From assembly GCA_963682025.1 (NCBI GenBank), contig OY821519.1, positions 2,348,501 to 2,412,500 on the forward strand: DNA of 64,000 nucleotides, given 5' to 3'. The stretch is from Cordilura impudica. Its lineage: Eukaryota > Arthropoda > Insecta > Diptera > Scathophagidae. The notes beneath the pieces are model-generated. The model ran no database searches, was not told where the DNA came from, and was given only the letters and a program-made list of their open reading frames with translations. Shown piece after piece: positions 45,297 to 57,539 of this stretch. Each line of letters starts with the position of its first letter. The first letter of the stretch is position 1. The position numbers and the translations under genes are program-made.

Positions 45297-45490
45297 TTTT
45301 TATACCCTCCACACCACTGTGCAGAGGGTATATATAGGTTTGTCATTCCGTTTGAAACGCATCGAAAAATGCATTTGCGACCCCATAAAGCATATATATT
45401 CTTTATCCTTATAACAACTCGATTCGATATAGCGATGTCCGTCTGCCCGTCCGTCTGTCAGTTGAAATCATGCTCATTCACATAATAAAC
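45297..45490 (+). mobile_element. DINE-like element start (second family), truncated
   Basis: Begins ttttataccctccacaccac with a gtgcagagggta counterpart, followed by the gatatagcgatgtccgtctg and cccgtccgtctgtc block typical of fly DINE-like elements. No hairpin end recognised, so it is truncated. Confidence 0.55.
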
Positions 45491-45657
45491 CATTCACCCG
45501 TGTAAGTTTATAATAATAATGTTTGTCATTATCTCGAGCAGGTTGATACGGAGTAAATGGGTTAATCGGGCATCATTGTGCCAAGATATGTCCAATACGA
45601 TGAGGACATGTCTTCAAAAATTTAAAAATTCAGTGTTTTTGTTATAATAAATTAGTA

Positions 45658-46033
45658 CTAGCAGATTCCAGCTCTCGAAATTCAAGCGCAACTTCTAGGA
45701 AATTTTATTTTTTTATTAAATAAAAACCCTAAAGGTATGCTAATCAATTATAGCCAATTCACAAATCAACACGAAAAAAATCCCATATTTATTACATACA
45801 CATTAACAAATTTAATAAACACACACATAGCATTGTATAATTTTATGTATGTGTTAGTAGCAACTTTAAATGCAATTTACTCAAAATACAGGAAAAAATT
45901 TAAAAATCTGTAAATGTGCAAAGCGGCTAAAAAGAAATACCTTTGAAATAATATATGTTTGGTCAAAATCGGGATAAAACGGTAGAACAAAACATCAGTC
46001 ACAAGAAATTGCCTAGCCTATTGATATTATAGA
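45658..46033 (-). mobile_element. Non-autonomous Helitron (main family)
   Basis: CTAG after A45657, hairpin gctctcgaaattcaagcgc, right edge tattgatattataGA before T. 376 bp, non-coding. Confidence 0.87.
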
Positions 46034-47035
46034 TTAAGTTTATGTTATTATTAATTAGCTTTAATATGAATAAATATATCATTTTCATGTTTTTGTTACA
46101 TTTACAAACTGAATTATTAAATAAAAAATAAAAATACGAAAATAATAATTTTGGGTGATTTTTTTTATGACGTCCTCTATATCGTTTTTTAAGTTAAAAA
46201 ATACTTTTATGTAGCACCGTGTTATCAAAATCTCCTTAAAATATACTGGAATTTTTTTTATAAAAGAAAACAATTATCTATTTAAAACGAGTTAAACCAA
46301 ATATTTTGATTTAACACATTTTTTAATGAATGAAACATTTTCTATGAATGAATTCAATTTACTATTAAATTATCTCAGCATTTAAATGAAGCTTTTGTGT
46401 TTAACTTAAACTGTGTATCTTAATTTATGAATGCTGAATTATACAATGTACAATTAGAAAAAAAACATCGACGTGACCACTTTAAAAAACTAGCTTTCCC
46501 TCCCTATTTAATATTACAACATTTTTGCATTAAGTGTGGCATGATTGTTATTTGTTTATAATTTCACAACATTATTACAAATATTTGAAACTATTAAAAG
46601 ATTTTATACATTAACAAATTTAATTTGGTCTCTCTCAGTTTGTCCCCATTTTAAAACTAATTACATACTTAACAAATTAGAATAACAATCGGTAATACAC
46701 CGGGCTGAAATGGCAAAGGGGAAATTAGCATTAAATATTTAAATAAGTGTAAAGAAAAGGTTTTTCCATATCTTTAAAATAATTAATAATGAAATATAAT
46801 TGTCAGATTTACATGAAAAATAGCTTTTGATCGATTACTTATTAAGAAAAACTTAGATTACCCAGTAATGTGGCGCCTAATGATGTGCATACAATTTGAC
46901 TTCTTATACGTGAAGTTGAAATAATTTTTCGATAAAAATAAATATTTTAAATTAAAATATAAAGATAATTTAAATTACGAGTCATATAACCGACATTAAA
47001 TATGTAGTTTTATTTTTCAAAATAATACAAAATTT
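46034..47035. other. No recognised gene or element
   Basis: AT-rich. The 62-codon minus frame 46085-46273 shows no known family. Confidence 0.35.
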
Positions 47036-47274
47036 GTATACCCTCCAATCCGTCCGTCTATGAAAATCACGATTAGCCACCAAGAGGCCAGCTGGTTTGC
47101 TCATTTTTAGAGAAAATGAATCCATTCAATAGGTCCCGAGAATTGAATGAAATTGTAAAAATACTCTTGAACAATCTTTGTGTGTCGATAGTAATCTTTC
47201 TTGTTGGGAATTGGAATCGTTTTTTCCATCGAGTCTGACTTCGACTCCTGAAAACATTATTTTTGTTTTATTAT

Positions 47275-49597
47275 ATATGGGGCGTTTCATGTCAAGTGAT
47301 CCAACTTTTAAAACCGATGCCTTCCAATCGGGATGATTTGCACCAGGGTTAGTCCTATTGGATAGTAGCTTAGACACAATTTTTCAACAAGATCGGTCCA
47401 GAACTCTCTGAGTTAGAGGGGATCAAAATTTTACATTTTGACCAAACAGCTGCTTTTTGTCATCCATGCAACTTTTTACCTATTGTTCTTAGCAAAATTT
47501 GTCCCAAATAGTTTAGATAGCTATTTCTGCAGTCTTTCGGAAAAAAAAAATTTTTTTAAATTAAAAAAATAAAAAAAATTTTTTTTAACTTTTTTTTGCA
47601 AAATCAAAAATTTTTTGACTTTTTTTTTTTCAAAAAAGCATTTTTTTTTTGCTCAAAAGAAATCTTATGTTTTTTCTTTTAAGAGCTTTTTGGTCACTTA
47701 GTGGGATGCGAGTGGGATATCTATCAAAAAACAAATGTTTTGTAACTCAAGACAACGGTTTATCAATTTTTACCATATGAACTAATTTGAATTTTTTCCT
47801 ATTAGTGTGTGTTTCTAAAACCTTAAAAATAAAGCATATACGGAGAAAAAGACATATTAACCTTTTCGACGGTATGTAACATACCTAACTAAAATTTCAT
47901 ACCCTCAATACTGTAATACCCGCAATATGTTAACCCCACGAAAAAAAATCACTTTTTTTCTATAGAAATGTTGAAAAATTATTTTTTTTTATTTATTTGT
48001 AATAATAATTAAATTAATATATAATAATAATAATAAAAATAAAAAAAATAAATAATTTATTAGATCCATTTATAACATAACTATTTTTTTAATTAATTTA
48101 TTGTAGCTGATGAAGTATTTAAGATTTGTACAATTTTTAAATACCCAGCCTTTCATCCAGCTCATTAATCGGCTTTATTTGCTGCTTTTTTGCCAATCTT
48201 TTCTTGGCGTTACTAGGTTCAGCTGTTGATTTCGCTGGTGGTTTCATTTTTGGTTTTGAAAGAACTTGCATTAAGTGGAGGCAGAAAACTTGGGTCTTCC
48301 ATCGACAAGTGGTATAAAAGCATGGTATGGAGCGGTGCCATCGATTGTTATCGCAGCATCGAATCTCTTCTTCAGTGTTTTCAATGTTTTCTCATGATCC
48401 TCTTTGCTACTAAAAACTATTTTAGTTTCTTAACCTTAATTCATTGCCCAATGGAATAAAGCAGTCGCATCTATGATGCGATCTTGATGAGCACACTGGA
48501 GGCTATACTTGACGAGCTACGTCCGAAACGCAGTATACCTTCTCTATTGTAAATTTAGATTTTAGATATTTTAGTATTATCTTCTGGTACTCATAAAGTG
48601 CAATGGTATCATGTTTTAAATCGTGGGATATGATTGCCACACTTTTGTGTTCCACTTTTTCATCTTTCATGTAGTAAATAACTACTGTGAATATAGTTGC
48701 TTGGTCGTTATTGAAGTGGAATGCTTGTATGGCATCCTGAAGAACATATTTATAGATTTCTGCGCAATCATATGAAATAACGAATTCACCAGACTTCAAA
48801 TGAATCTTCAAATCCTTGAAGAAGTTTAGCAATCCTGTACACAATAAGCTGGATGAAAGACTGTGTATTTAAAAATGTACAAAAGTTAAATACTTCATCA
48901 GCTAATATAAATTAATTTAAAAAATAATGTTATAAATGGACCTAATGTGATTATGGTAAAATTTTATTAAATCTTTTATTTTTTTATTTTTATTATTATT
49001 ATATATTAATTTAATTATTATTACAAATAAATAAAAAAAAATAATTTTTCAACATTTCTATAGAAAAAAAGTGAGGTTAATTATTGCGGGTATTACAGTA
49101 CCGAAGGTATGAAACTTTAGTTAGCTATGTTACATACCATCGGAAAGGCTAATTTGTCTAGTTTCTTTTTAAGGTTTTGGAAACACCTACACACTAATAG
49201 GAAAAAATTCAAATTAGTGCATATGCTAAAAATTGAAAAACCGTTGTCTTGAGTCTCGCATCCCACTAAGCGACCGAAAAGCTCTGAGAGGAAAAACCTA
49301 AGCTTTCTTATGAGCCAAAAAAAAATCCTTTTTTGAAAAAAAGTCAACAATTTTTTTTTTTAATTTTTTTCCCGAAAAACTGAAGAAATAGGTAAAAAGT
49401 TACATGGATGAGAAAAACACCTGTTTGGTCAAAATGTCCAATTTTGACCCCCTCTAACTCAGAGAGTTCTGAACCGATTTTGTAGAAAAATTGTGTCTAA
49501 ACTACTATCCAATAGGACTAATTTTGGTGCAAATTTCATCCCGATCGGAAGACATCGGTTTTAAAAGTTGGATCACTTCACATGAAACGCCCCATAT
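47275..49597. mobile_element. DNA transposon with TIRs of about 0.8 kb
   Basis: The sequence from TATATGGGGCGTTTCATG at 47275 is repeated inverted up to 49597 (catgaaacgccccatata). The match continues inward for roughly 750-880 bp per arm with many substitutions and small indels; shared blocks include ccaataggactaa/ttagtcctattgg, ctaactcagagagttctg and its inverse, and the pair around ttgcgggtattacag. The middle third holds remains of one minus-strand protein gene. Target duplication not clear. It is flanked on the right by a LINE fragment. Superfamily not assigned. Confidence 0.75.
48200..48844 (-). pseudogene. Remnant of a transposon protein inside the long-TIR element
   Basis: The best part is 113 aa (48844-48503): SGEFVISYDCAEIYKYVLQDAIQAFHFNNDQATIFTVVIYY..IISHDLKHDTIALYEYQKIILKYLK..CVSD. 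I recognise this pattern (xDFxENxxxVxQDAxQxxHWNNxQAT, then xxSDxLKHDTxAV, then SDG) as a protein found in many copies in insects and other invertebrates and probably a transposase with an RNase H-like fold. Farther along the minus strand another frame gives FDAAITIDGTAPYHAFIPL, apparently its C-terminal region. Expected sequence between them (around SDGxxxQYKN) is broken or deleted. Family identity and catalytic roles are inference. Confidence 0.5.
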
Positions 49598-49598
49598 A

Positions 49599-50985
49599 CT
49601 AAATAATAGTGCACCCAATATTGATCCCTGTGGCACACCAAACTCAGTTTCAATTGAAATGGATTTTATACCATTAACCTTTGTAATTTGTTTTCTATTT
49701 ATACCCTATACCACTAGGTGGTTTGGGTATAATGACTTTGTGCTGCTGTTTGTAACAACCAAAAATATTTGACCTAGACCCATCTTTAATTATACCAATC
49801 GAATCAGAATCACTTTCTGAGTTGATCTAAAAATGTCCGTCCGTCCGTCCGTCCGTCCGTCTGTGTGTCCATGTAAACCTTGTAATGAAACTGCAGGTCG
49901 CAAATATGAATATATTTTGATGAAATTTGGTATATAAGCTTTTATCGGCCATGGGATGAACGCTATATATCTTACTAAAATTGGGTTTTGTATGCGTTCA
50001 TTACGTCCATTAATGAGTAGTCCAAAAATGATCCCTTTGGCCCCATATAGAGCTGCTTCCCGATCTTCACTTAAATCTACTAAAAAACAAAAATATTGCA
50101 CTGATTCTTCTCAGATTTTGTTTGTATATATTTTTGCAAAATACAAGAGACTTTACCAAACATGATCAGGATCGGTGCATTTTTGGACCTAGTTCCCATA
50201 TAGATATAGCATCCTATATGAACTTTTTCATATCTGCAGCCAAAAAAATTAATAAAAATCCCACTCAAATTTCGTTTTTGCTTATTTTCTATGTCCAGTT
50301 AATTGGGCCTACGAGATAGGGTCTCTGAACGCATGGTATAGGGTATCATATAGTCGGTCTAGACCGACTATAATTTTCTTACTTGTTTTTAAATACGATT
50401 TAAACCATTTTAGCTCGGTGTTCTGTACTCCGTACATATAAAGTTTCTTTAACATTATTTCCCTGTCTATGGTCTCAAATGTTGTTTTAAAGTCCAAAAA
50501 AAATGCCATTATTTTATTATATTTTTCAATTTTTTCCACCGATTTAACACATAATTAACTTCGTTTCAACACGAAAATTTTCTTCTGAACCAAGATTGAT
50601 ATTTTGATAATAACGAATTTTTTTCAATATAATTTGCCAATTGTATTTTTACCACTTTTTCTAAAATCCCTTCACACGTTTTTAATGTATTTATCGGACG
50701 ATATTCTTCAAATTTTTTTGTGTTTGCTATTTTCTCAGTTATCATAGCTTCCTTCCAACTTTCTGAAAACTCTCCATATTTTAATGAATTTTTATTATAT
50801 TTAATGAAATATTTCCCGTTATGTTCCAATAATCAATTATAATTTTACTCGATATTTTATTATATCCTGGTTTCTTATTTAGTTGCATTATTATGGTTCT
50901 AAATTCTAAATTTTTTATTGCGCGAAATTTTAATTTGTGTGTTATTGGTTGTATGCTGTTAACAAATTGCACTTTTTCAATCGAT
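49599..50985 (-). pseudogene. Non-LTR retrotransposon RT fragment, split by a DINE
   Basis: Minus-strand pieces before the DINE (50985-50389) read LEFRTIIMQLNKKPGYNKIS, NSLKYGEFSESWKEAMIT, FEEYRPINTLKTCEGILEKV, and IMAFFLDFKTTFETIDREIM with the first catalytic D. After it (49697-49599) the frame gives ENKLQRLMV*NPFQLKLSLV followed by a shifted VPQG-SILG region. This is the N-terminal half of a reverse transcriptase. The YADD box and the rest are absent; the copy ends where the long-TIR element begins. Clade not assigned. Confidence 0.72.
49698..50388 (+). mobile_element. DINE-1-like element inserted in a LINE
   Basis: Starts tttataccctataccac and ends atagtcggtctagaccgact...cttacttgttt with the perfect palindromic hairpin. 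It has a five-fold gtcc repeat near 49840. Non-coding. It interrupts one RT frame. Confidence 0.82.
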
Positions 50986-51180
50986 TCTCTTATTGATAAA
51001 AAAAATCGTCATTGTTTTGATAAAAAAGAAAAATGTATAAGAAATTATAATAAATACTGGTCAAAAAAAATCAATTAACTTTAAATATAACTGTTATTAG
51101 AATTTATAGTCTCAAAGTATTGGCATTTAACTTAAAATGGTTACCATGGTTAACATTCATTATAATATTTAGTTTAAGAC

Positions 51181-51236
51181 ACAGGTAGAGCGTATCAAAG
51201 ATTCGGAACAGCCAAATTTAACACTATTACTTGTTT
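51181..51236 (+). mobile_element. DINE-like hairpin end (second family), fragment
   Basis: gtatcaaagattcggaacag then ccaaatttaacactattact matches the complement of the left end at 9674-9725. The hairpin is imperfect here. A tataccctcc start at 47036 could be its partner, separated by later insertions, but this is unproven. Confidence 0.5.
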
Positions 51237-52346
51237 TATTATTAACTGTTTCTATCTCTTCTTCGTAACAGAAGATATATAAATTATCAAGTAAAGCAAA
51301 TTATACTGCGAGGTTTTGAATTTCTTCACAACTAATATCTAAAATTTTAAATGTTTTTTGTGTCAATTCCATAAGATAAGTTAATTTTAAAATTAAGGAA
51401 TTTTCGGACAGTTTGAAGAAACCAAATAGACTAGACTCTCACTCTATTTTTTGATGTATAAACAACAAAAAACACAGGTTGTTGCTTCTGCTGCTCCTTT
51501 TGTCCAACCATACAAAACGAATTCAACAACCAAGTAATGTGGCAGAATAAATAGGAATAATAATAATAATAACAACAACAAAAGCTTCACAAAGTTTTGG
51601 TTGAGGAATACAACGCACACATACCATTTGACATTCGGGTGTGTGTGTATCCAAGCATACCAATGCTGGTAAATACATACCTCAAGAAAGATTGTCGTAA
51701 GTATCTGCCATATGGGTTCAGCGTACAACGATATCTTTGCACACATTATTTAAGGGTGTTAAATGCAGAGCTCAAAAAGGTTTCCTCTCGGTACAATTTA
51801 TGCAGTCTTTAATTTTACTAACTCAACCATACTACCGCTTTAGTATCAGTAGATTTAGATTATTGTTCGTACAATCTGCTAAATGTCTTCGTGAATGTTT
51901 CTTTTTATTTATGTTAACCCAGCAGATTTTGTTTGCGTTTCTCGTGTTTATGTGTGTGTAATATAAATGACTTTATAGTTACGAATGCTGCGTAATATTT
52001 TAATCTGTATATGTATATGTGTGTATGTCTATATAAATATGTAGATTGACCGATCAACCAAAACCTTGTTTTTAAAAAATAGAGCTAGAGAGGAATATGT
52101 GATTGATAGTGGTTCTAGTTCATTTTATAGTACAAAGGGTCTGGTCATCAGCTTTAATATTAGCAAGTTTCAAATAAATTCCAGATTGCAGAAATTTTTA
52201 AATTTTTTTTTTTTATTTTGAAAATTTAAAATCCCAGAAATCTGGACCTAACCACTTTTAAATCAGATAACTGGATCCTTAGTACTTAAAAATGTACTAG
52301 GTGAAGTTCCGCACAAACTTTTAAATTTTCGGTATTTTTATAAGTA
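51237..52346. other. No recognised gene or element
   Basis: AT-rich with aataataataacaac microsatellite near 51557-51580. Open frames of 60-100 codons (51444-51961) show no known family. Confidence 0.35.
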
Positions 52347-52674
52347 CTAGCAGAGCCCAGCCCTCGAAATTCGAGTGCAAATTTTAGGAACTTTTATTTT
52401 TTCATTAAATAAGGACCAAATCAACACAAAAAACAAACTCATTTTTATTACAAACACATTAAAAAATTTAATAAACACACACATAGCATTGTATAATTTT
52501 ATGTATGTGTTAGTAGCAACTTAACATAAAGGGAAAAAATTTAAAAATCTGTATATCCGCAAAACGGCTAAAACGAAATACCTTACAAATAATATACGTT
52601 TGGTCAAAATCGGAATAAAACGGTAGAACAAAACATCGGTCACAAGAAATCGCCTAGCCTATTAATATTATAGA
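52347..52674 (-). mobile_element. Non-autonomous Helitron (main family)
   Basis: CTAG after A52346, gccctcgaaattcgagtgc hairpin, right edge tattaatattataGA before T. 328 bp because of small internal deletions. It marks the 3' limit of the Jockey fragment. Confidence 0.87.
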
Positions 52675-52679
52675 TTTAA

Positions 52680-54075
52680 CCATAAATAATATTAATTGTT
52701 ATTTTGATATTAAATATTCTGGAGGTGTGTGAGTTTAACATTTGTTGGTAAATCAGAAATCCAGAATACTTCCCTGTGGGACTTCGGCTTGTATGAGTGT
52801 TTTTTAATTGTGAAAGTACGACCAGTTAAACAACTTCCTAGAAGCTTGTGTGCATTGGGTGGAAGCATGTCTTTAATTTTATAGATTAAACCCTCATGCC
52901 AAACTTTATCGAATATTTGTGTCACATCAATAAACGGAGCAGAATAGAATTTTTTCCCCCTCATACAATACCTGTACCTAATAACAGTTACAAACCTATG
53001 ATCTGGTATAGAGTAATTCTGGTTTATGGCTGGGGTTTCATTAGCAGTCTTTCGAACAGTTTAGACATATTCGATAAAATACTGACTGGTATATTTGACT
53101 CGACTTTTGTATTATCTTTGGATAATATTCAAGGCGTAAGATGGCATAAAAAGTAAAAAGAATTATTCTTAAAGCTACAATGGGTAGTTCTAAAGGCATT
53201 TAATTACTGATCTTATCGATCACTGGTGCTTTTTTGGGTTTCATTCAAGTATAGCTTTTTTACATCTCGCATCTCAAAACTAAGTGGGATGTTTGTTCTC
53301 TGCTGTGGTTTAACTGCGGTGCTACATGTATTTGGTGTGAATACATTTCTTAAATGTTCTACGAACAGTTCTACTTTCTCCGAACTATTTCTTTTCCACT
53401 GACCATTTGATTTTCGCAAAGGAGGCTTGCTTATTATTGGTCCATTAAGACTTTTAGTAGCACGCCATAATGAGAAGTCAATTCTGGTGTGTTATCAAGA
53501 TTTACAAGGAAACTTTTAGTGACTCCATTAATGTTAGCAGTCTCCTTGTATATTTTTTTTAACTGGCTTTTAATTGTGGGGATATACGTGCTCTCCTTTT
53601 TTCATTTAAAAGTTGTTCGATATTTTGTTGGTTTAGTAGAAATTTGAGCAGACAGTCTGAGATTTAATTCAAAATTTTTTATCGCGAGATCAATATTTTC
53701 TGAACTTCTTAGCGTTATGTTTTCTGAACAGTGGGTACTGATAAACTTTTTTTGTTTTAACAAGTTTGTCCTTCTGCCCATCAGCGCTAACTCTTCAATG
53801 TCGAGGAGATTAACAAATGTGAGTGTGTGGTCAGAGGCTACCTCCAAAAATGGTTCTATCTGCACTTGTTGTCTTTGTATAGATTTTGTGATTCCGAAAT
53901 CTATCAGATCAGGTTTTTTCTGTTATTCTGATTGCCAACAGTCTCTTCTTGAAACTATATCCATACTCATTTTAGAGATTGTATTAAACAAAATACGGCC
54001 TTTAGGAGCAATTAGCCGTGACCACCAGAATGTATGCTTGGCATTATAGCCGCCAGCTTCCAGAAACTGTCAGCA
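52680..54075 (-). pseudogene. Jockey-clade LINE, truncated at both ends
   Basis: In minus order: endonuclease C-terminus (GGYNAKHTFWWSRLIAPKGR near 54050, PDLIDFGITK, then QIEPFLEVASDHTLTFVNLL), a linker with KPTKYRTTFK, then RT N-terminal blocks (RKSNGQWKRNSSEKVELFVE, HLRNVFTPN), a degenerate middle (SIPDHRF), and SAPFIDVTQIFDKVWHEGLI with the first catalytic D, then SCLTGRTFTIKKHSY and a decayed end (WISDLPTNVKLTHL). The YADD box is not present. Numerous stops and frameshifts. The right boundary lies next to an A-rich array and the left at a Helitron. Confidence 0.82.
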
Positions 54076-54116
54076 CAGTGATTAGAAACAATTTGTGTAC
54101 TTTTTCTCCGTTACAG

Positions 54117-54535
54117 TGAAAAATAAAAAATAAAAAATAAAAAATAAAAAATAAAAAATAAAAAATAAAAAATAAAAAATAAAAGATAAAAAATGAAAAA
54201 TAAAAAATAAAAATGAAAAATAAAAAATAAAAAAAAAATAAAAAATAAAAAAAAAATAAAAAATAAAATATAAAAAATAAAAAATCAAAAATAAAAGATA
54301 CAAAATAAAAAATAAAATAATTAAAAATAAAAAACAAAAAATTAAAAAAAAAAAATAAAAAAAAAATAAAAACAAAAAGTAAAAAATAAAAAATGTAAAA
54401 TTAAAATTAGAAATGAAAAATAAAATATTAAAAAAGAAAAATGAAAAATAAAAAATTAAAAACGAAAAATGAGAAATGAAAAATAAAAAATTCAAAAAAA
54501 AAATGAAAAAAAAGTTAAAAACGAAAAATTAGAAA
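54117..54535. repeat. AAAAATA array, about 0.42 kb
   Basis: Starts as perfect aaaaata 7-mers (54118-54185), then degenerates to aaaaaaata, atgaaaaat and similar. Belongs to the family-3 end at 54536-54695. Two long minus frames across it are repeat artefacts. Confidence 0.9.
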
Positions 54536-54695
54536 TGAACCAGTTGAAATAATAATAAATATTTTTACATTAGCAAAGCCTGCAGTTGATGTGATATATA
54601 GATGGCGCTTTCTGTTTGATTTTAAAAAAAGTGCCATAAAAAATCTTTAATTACTAGATGTTTACACATCTCCCCTGTGGTCGGACTCAAATGAT
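54536..54695 (+). mobile_element. Family-3 element, 3' end
   Basis: aaccagttgaaataataata, a degenerate agcaaagcctgcagttgatg, ggcgctttctgtttgatttt and ttactagatgtttacacatc to ggtcggactcaaatga. The array at 54117 precedes it directly. The 5' part is absent. Confidence 0.65.
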
Positions 54696-55492
54696 TTTTA
54701 TACCCTATACCACTATGTGGTTTGGGTATAATGACTTTGTGCTGCTGTTTGTAACTATCAAAAATATTTGACCTAGCCCCATCTTTTATTATACCGATCG
54801 AATCAGAATCACTATCTGATTCGATTTAACGATGTCCGTCCGTCCTTCTGTGTGTCCATGTAAAGCTTGTAACCAAACTGCAGGTCGCAAATATGAATAC
54901 ATTTAGATGAAATTTGGTATATAAGCTTTCATCGGCCATGGAATGAATACTATTGAAATTGGTGAGAATCGGTCCATATTCAGACCTAGGCCCCATACAA
55001 ATAACCCCTATGAAATCAACATAAATTGCCACAAGATCCAAATTATTATATAAATCTCTGTCAAATTGGGTTTGTATGTGTTTATTACATCCATTAAGCA
55101 GTAGTCCAAAAATGATCCCTATGGGACAACTCTTAGTCATAGGCCCCATATAGAGCTGCTTCCCGATCTTCACTTAAATCTATCAAAAAACAAAAATATT
55201 GCACGGATTCTTTTCAAATTTTGTTTGTATATATTTTTGCAAAATACAAGAGACTTTACCAAACATGGTCAGGATCGCTCCATTTTAGGGCCTAGTCCCC
55301 ATATATATATAGCATCCGATATGAACTTTTTCGTATCTGCAGCCAAAAAAAATAAATAAAAATCCCGCTCAAATTTGGTTTATGCTTATTTTCTATATCC
55401 AGTTAGTTGGGCCTGAGAGATAGGGTCTCTAAACGCATGGTATAGGGTATCGTATAGTCGGTCTAGACCGACTATAATTTTCTTACTTGTTT
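54696..55492 (+). mobile_element. DINE-1-like element inserted at a family-3 end
   Basis: Starts ttttataccctataccac, ends atagtcggtctagaccgact...cttacttgtttttt with the perfect hairpin. Full-length (about 0.8 kb), non-coding, and one of the best preserved copies. Confidence 0.83.
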
Positions 55493-57184
55493 TTTATGTA
55501 GCTAGTGGATGATTTTGTCACATTAAAATCTTGAGCTGCACGATTTCCACGCACGAATTCAACAAATCTTTTTAATATTTTAAACTTCGTATCGAAAGAT
55601 AAGTTTTTTCATATATTTGGTATTTTTTAAAAACGTTCATCACTTTTGCCTTCTACTGACCCAAATTTGTACAAGTTTTTAAAATTTCACATGCATGTAT
55701 ATGAAAGAATTGTGCATACCATGACTAACTCGGTGATTCCCCCTTTTTTTTTACCAATGAGTAAAAACTGAAAAAAAAAAGCCATGTGGTTAATATAACA
55801 AACGTCCAGAAATTAGCATTCAAATTTCAAAGCGTCCATTTCAATAAAAAATAAACCTTGAAACCTATGCCTTTGGACTGAGATCATACATTTCACTTGC
55901 ATTGAAGGGAAAGCATCAGATTGTGAAACTCCACTCATAACTAATTGCACAAAGACTTGTTTGTTTCCGTTAACAAAGGTTCATTCATATATTTTTTGAT
56001 AACTGATATTTTACATATCTTATTTTTTTTTTTCCTTTTGTTGAGTTAGAAAAAATAATCTAGCCCGACATTTTTTTTTTTTTTTTATTAATTAGAAAAC
56101 ATCTTTTGATTATCTGCCTGACAAAAACATTTACATTTATGCGTTAAATTAAAAAAACACGTTTTTTATATAAAAAAAAGAAGCCTACAAAAAAAAAAAA
56201 AAAGAAAAATATTTTCCTTTCTTTAAATTATAGAATGTTTCATCTGTAGATGATGAATATTTTATAACTTTCGGCAACATGCATTCATCCATGATACATT
56301 TTTAATGAAACTTGAAATCTTTATATACGGTGCATTATATGTGTATGATTATAATATACTGCACTGCACTGCACTGCACTCCACTGCATACGTGGATATT
56401 TACAAAATCCTATACTTTTTATTTATAACAAAAAACTTATTCATTTCTATGTGTGTGTGTTTGTGGGTGTGTGTGTGTGTGTGTAAGAAACAAACAAAGC
56501 TGAAAAGTAATACATATCCGGTTTTTCATTTCATACTACAAAACACCTGTGTCTTTCAGTTAATTGGAGGGTGTGAGAGAGCAAGAATGAGATGTGGTGT
56601 AAATCAATGGAATGGGAAGGATATAAATATGAAAATGCATGGCTGCATTGTTATTTTGTTGGGAAAATATGGCACCTCAAGAAAAAATAATGTCAAAGGA
56701 TGTATTTAAAATACAAACATTATCATACTCACACTCAAACTCACACTCACACATACACACACATATACTTGCATCTATCTATAAGCATCTGAATGGTTGG
56801 TTGAATGGTAGCTTCGTATAAGAAAATATTTAACTTTTGACATAACAATGACATATTATTCAAAACCTAAATAAAAATCTATATTATAAACAGTCATTAA
56901 ATTTGATGGATACAAATGTATGTATGGATGTATGTTTGCATGTGTATTTAAATAAACATACAGCCAGTAGTAATGATGAAAGAAAAACAATAACAAAAAT
57001 TAATATAAATATTACACATACGTCAAGGTGTCTGATGTTTATAAAAACTTTTGACAAAAACACGGTTTTATCTCATAAGAAAAATTTTTAATGCAGTGTG
57101 CCGAATTTACAAAAAAAAAAACCCAAAATAACAAACTCATCAGAAGGTACAGTGGGCTGTATGTGGCGAGACTAATTATGTAAA
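55493..57184. other. No recognised gene; microsatellites
   Basis: Contains (ctgca)n at 56359-56388, a (gt)n stretch at 56449-56484 and a cacactcaaactcacac stretch near 56725-56765. The first 300 bp could be relic DNA (minus frame VEFVRGNRAAQDFNVTKSST) but I cannot assign it. A 134-codon plus frame at 56305-56709 runs through both microsatellites and is not called. Confidence 0.35.
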
Positions 57185-57539
57185 CTAGCAGATTCCAGCG
57201 CTCGAAATTCGAGTGCAATTTCTAGGCACCTTTATTTTTCAACTTAGCTAATTCACAAACCAATACTTTTATGGTTTATTATAATTGTGAATGAAGATAA
57301 CAAACTCATTAAAAAACACATTAACAAATTTAATAAACACACACATAGCATATGTATAATTTTATGTTTGTGTTAATGCAATTTACTCAAAATAAAGGAA
57401 ATAATTTTAAAATCTGTAAATCTGCAAAATGGCTAAAAACAAATACCTTTCAAATAATATATGTTTGGTCAAAATCGGGATAAAATGGTAGAACAAAACA
57501 TCGGTCACAAGAAATTGCCTACCCTATTAATATTATACA
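57185..57539 (-). mobile_element. Non-autonomous Helitron (main family)
   Basis: CTAG after A57184, hairpin gcgctcgaaattcgagtgc; the right edge is tattaatattataCA, a mutated TC end. 355 bp. Confidence 0.83.

Noticed and set aside
48226..48459. 77-codon plus-strand frame
   Set aside because: It lies antisense to the remnant protein of the long-TIR element, which gives better similarity on the minus strand.
47036..51236. A single DINE-like element of the second family spanning all of this interval
   Set aside because: The two end-like pieces are 4 kb apart with unrelated elements between, and no internal family sequence links them.
54044..54495. Two overlapping 97-137 codon minus-strand frames rich in Phe, Tyr and Ile
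   Set aside because: They are translations of the AAAAATA tandem array; any frame of such an array stays open.
56305..56709. 134-codon plus-strand frame
   Set aside because: It runs through a (ctgca)n and a (gt)n microsatellite and shows no recognisable domain.
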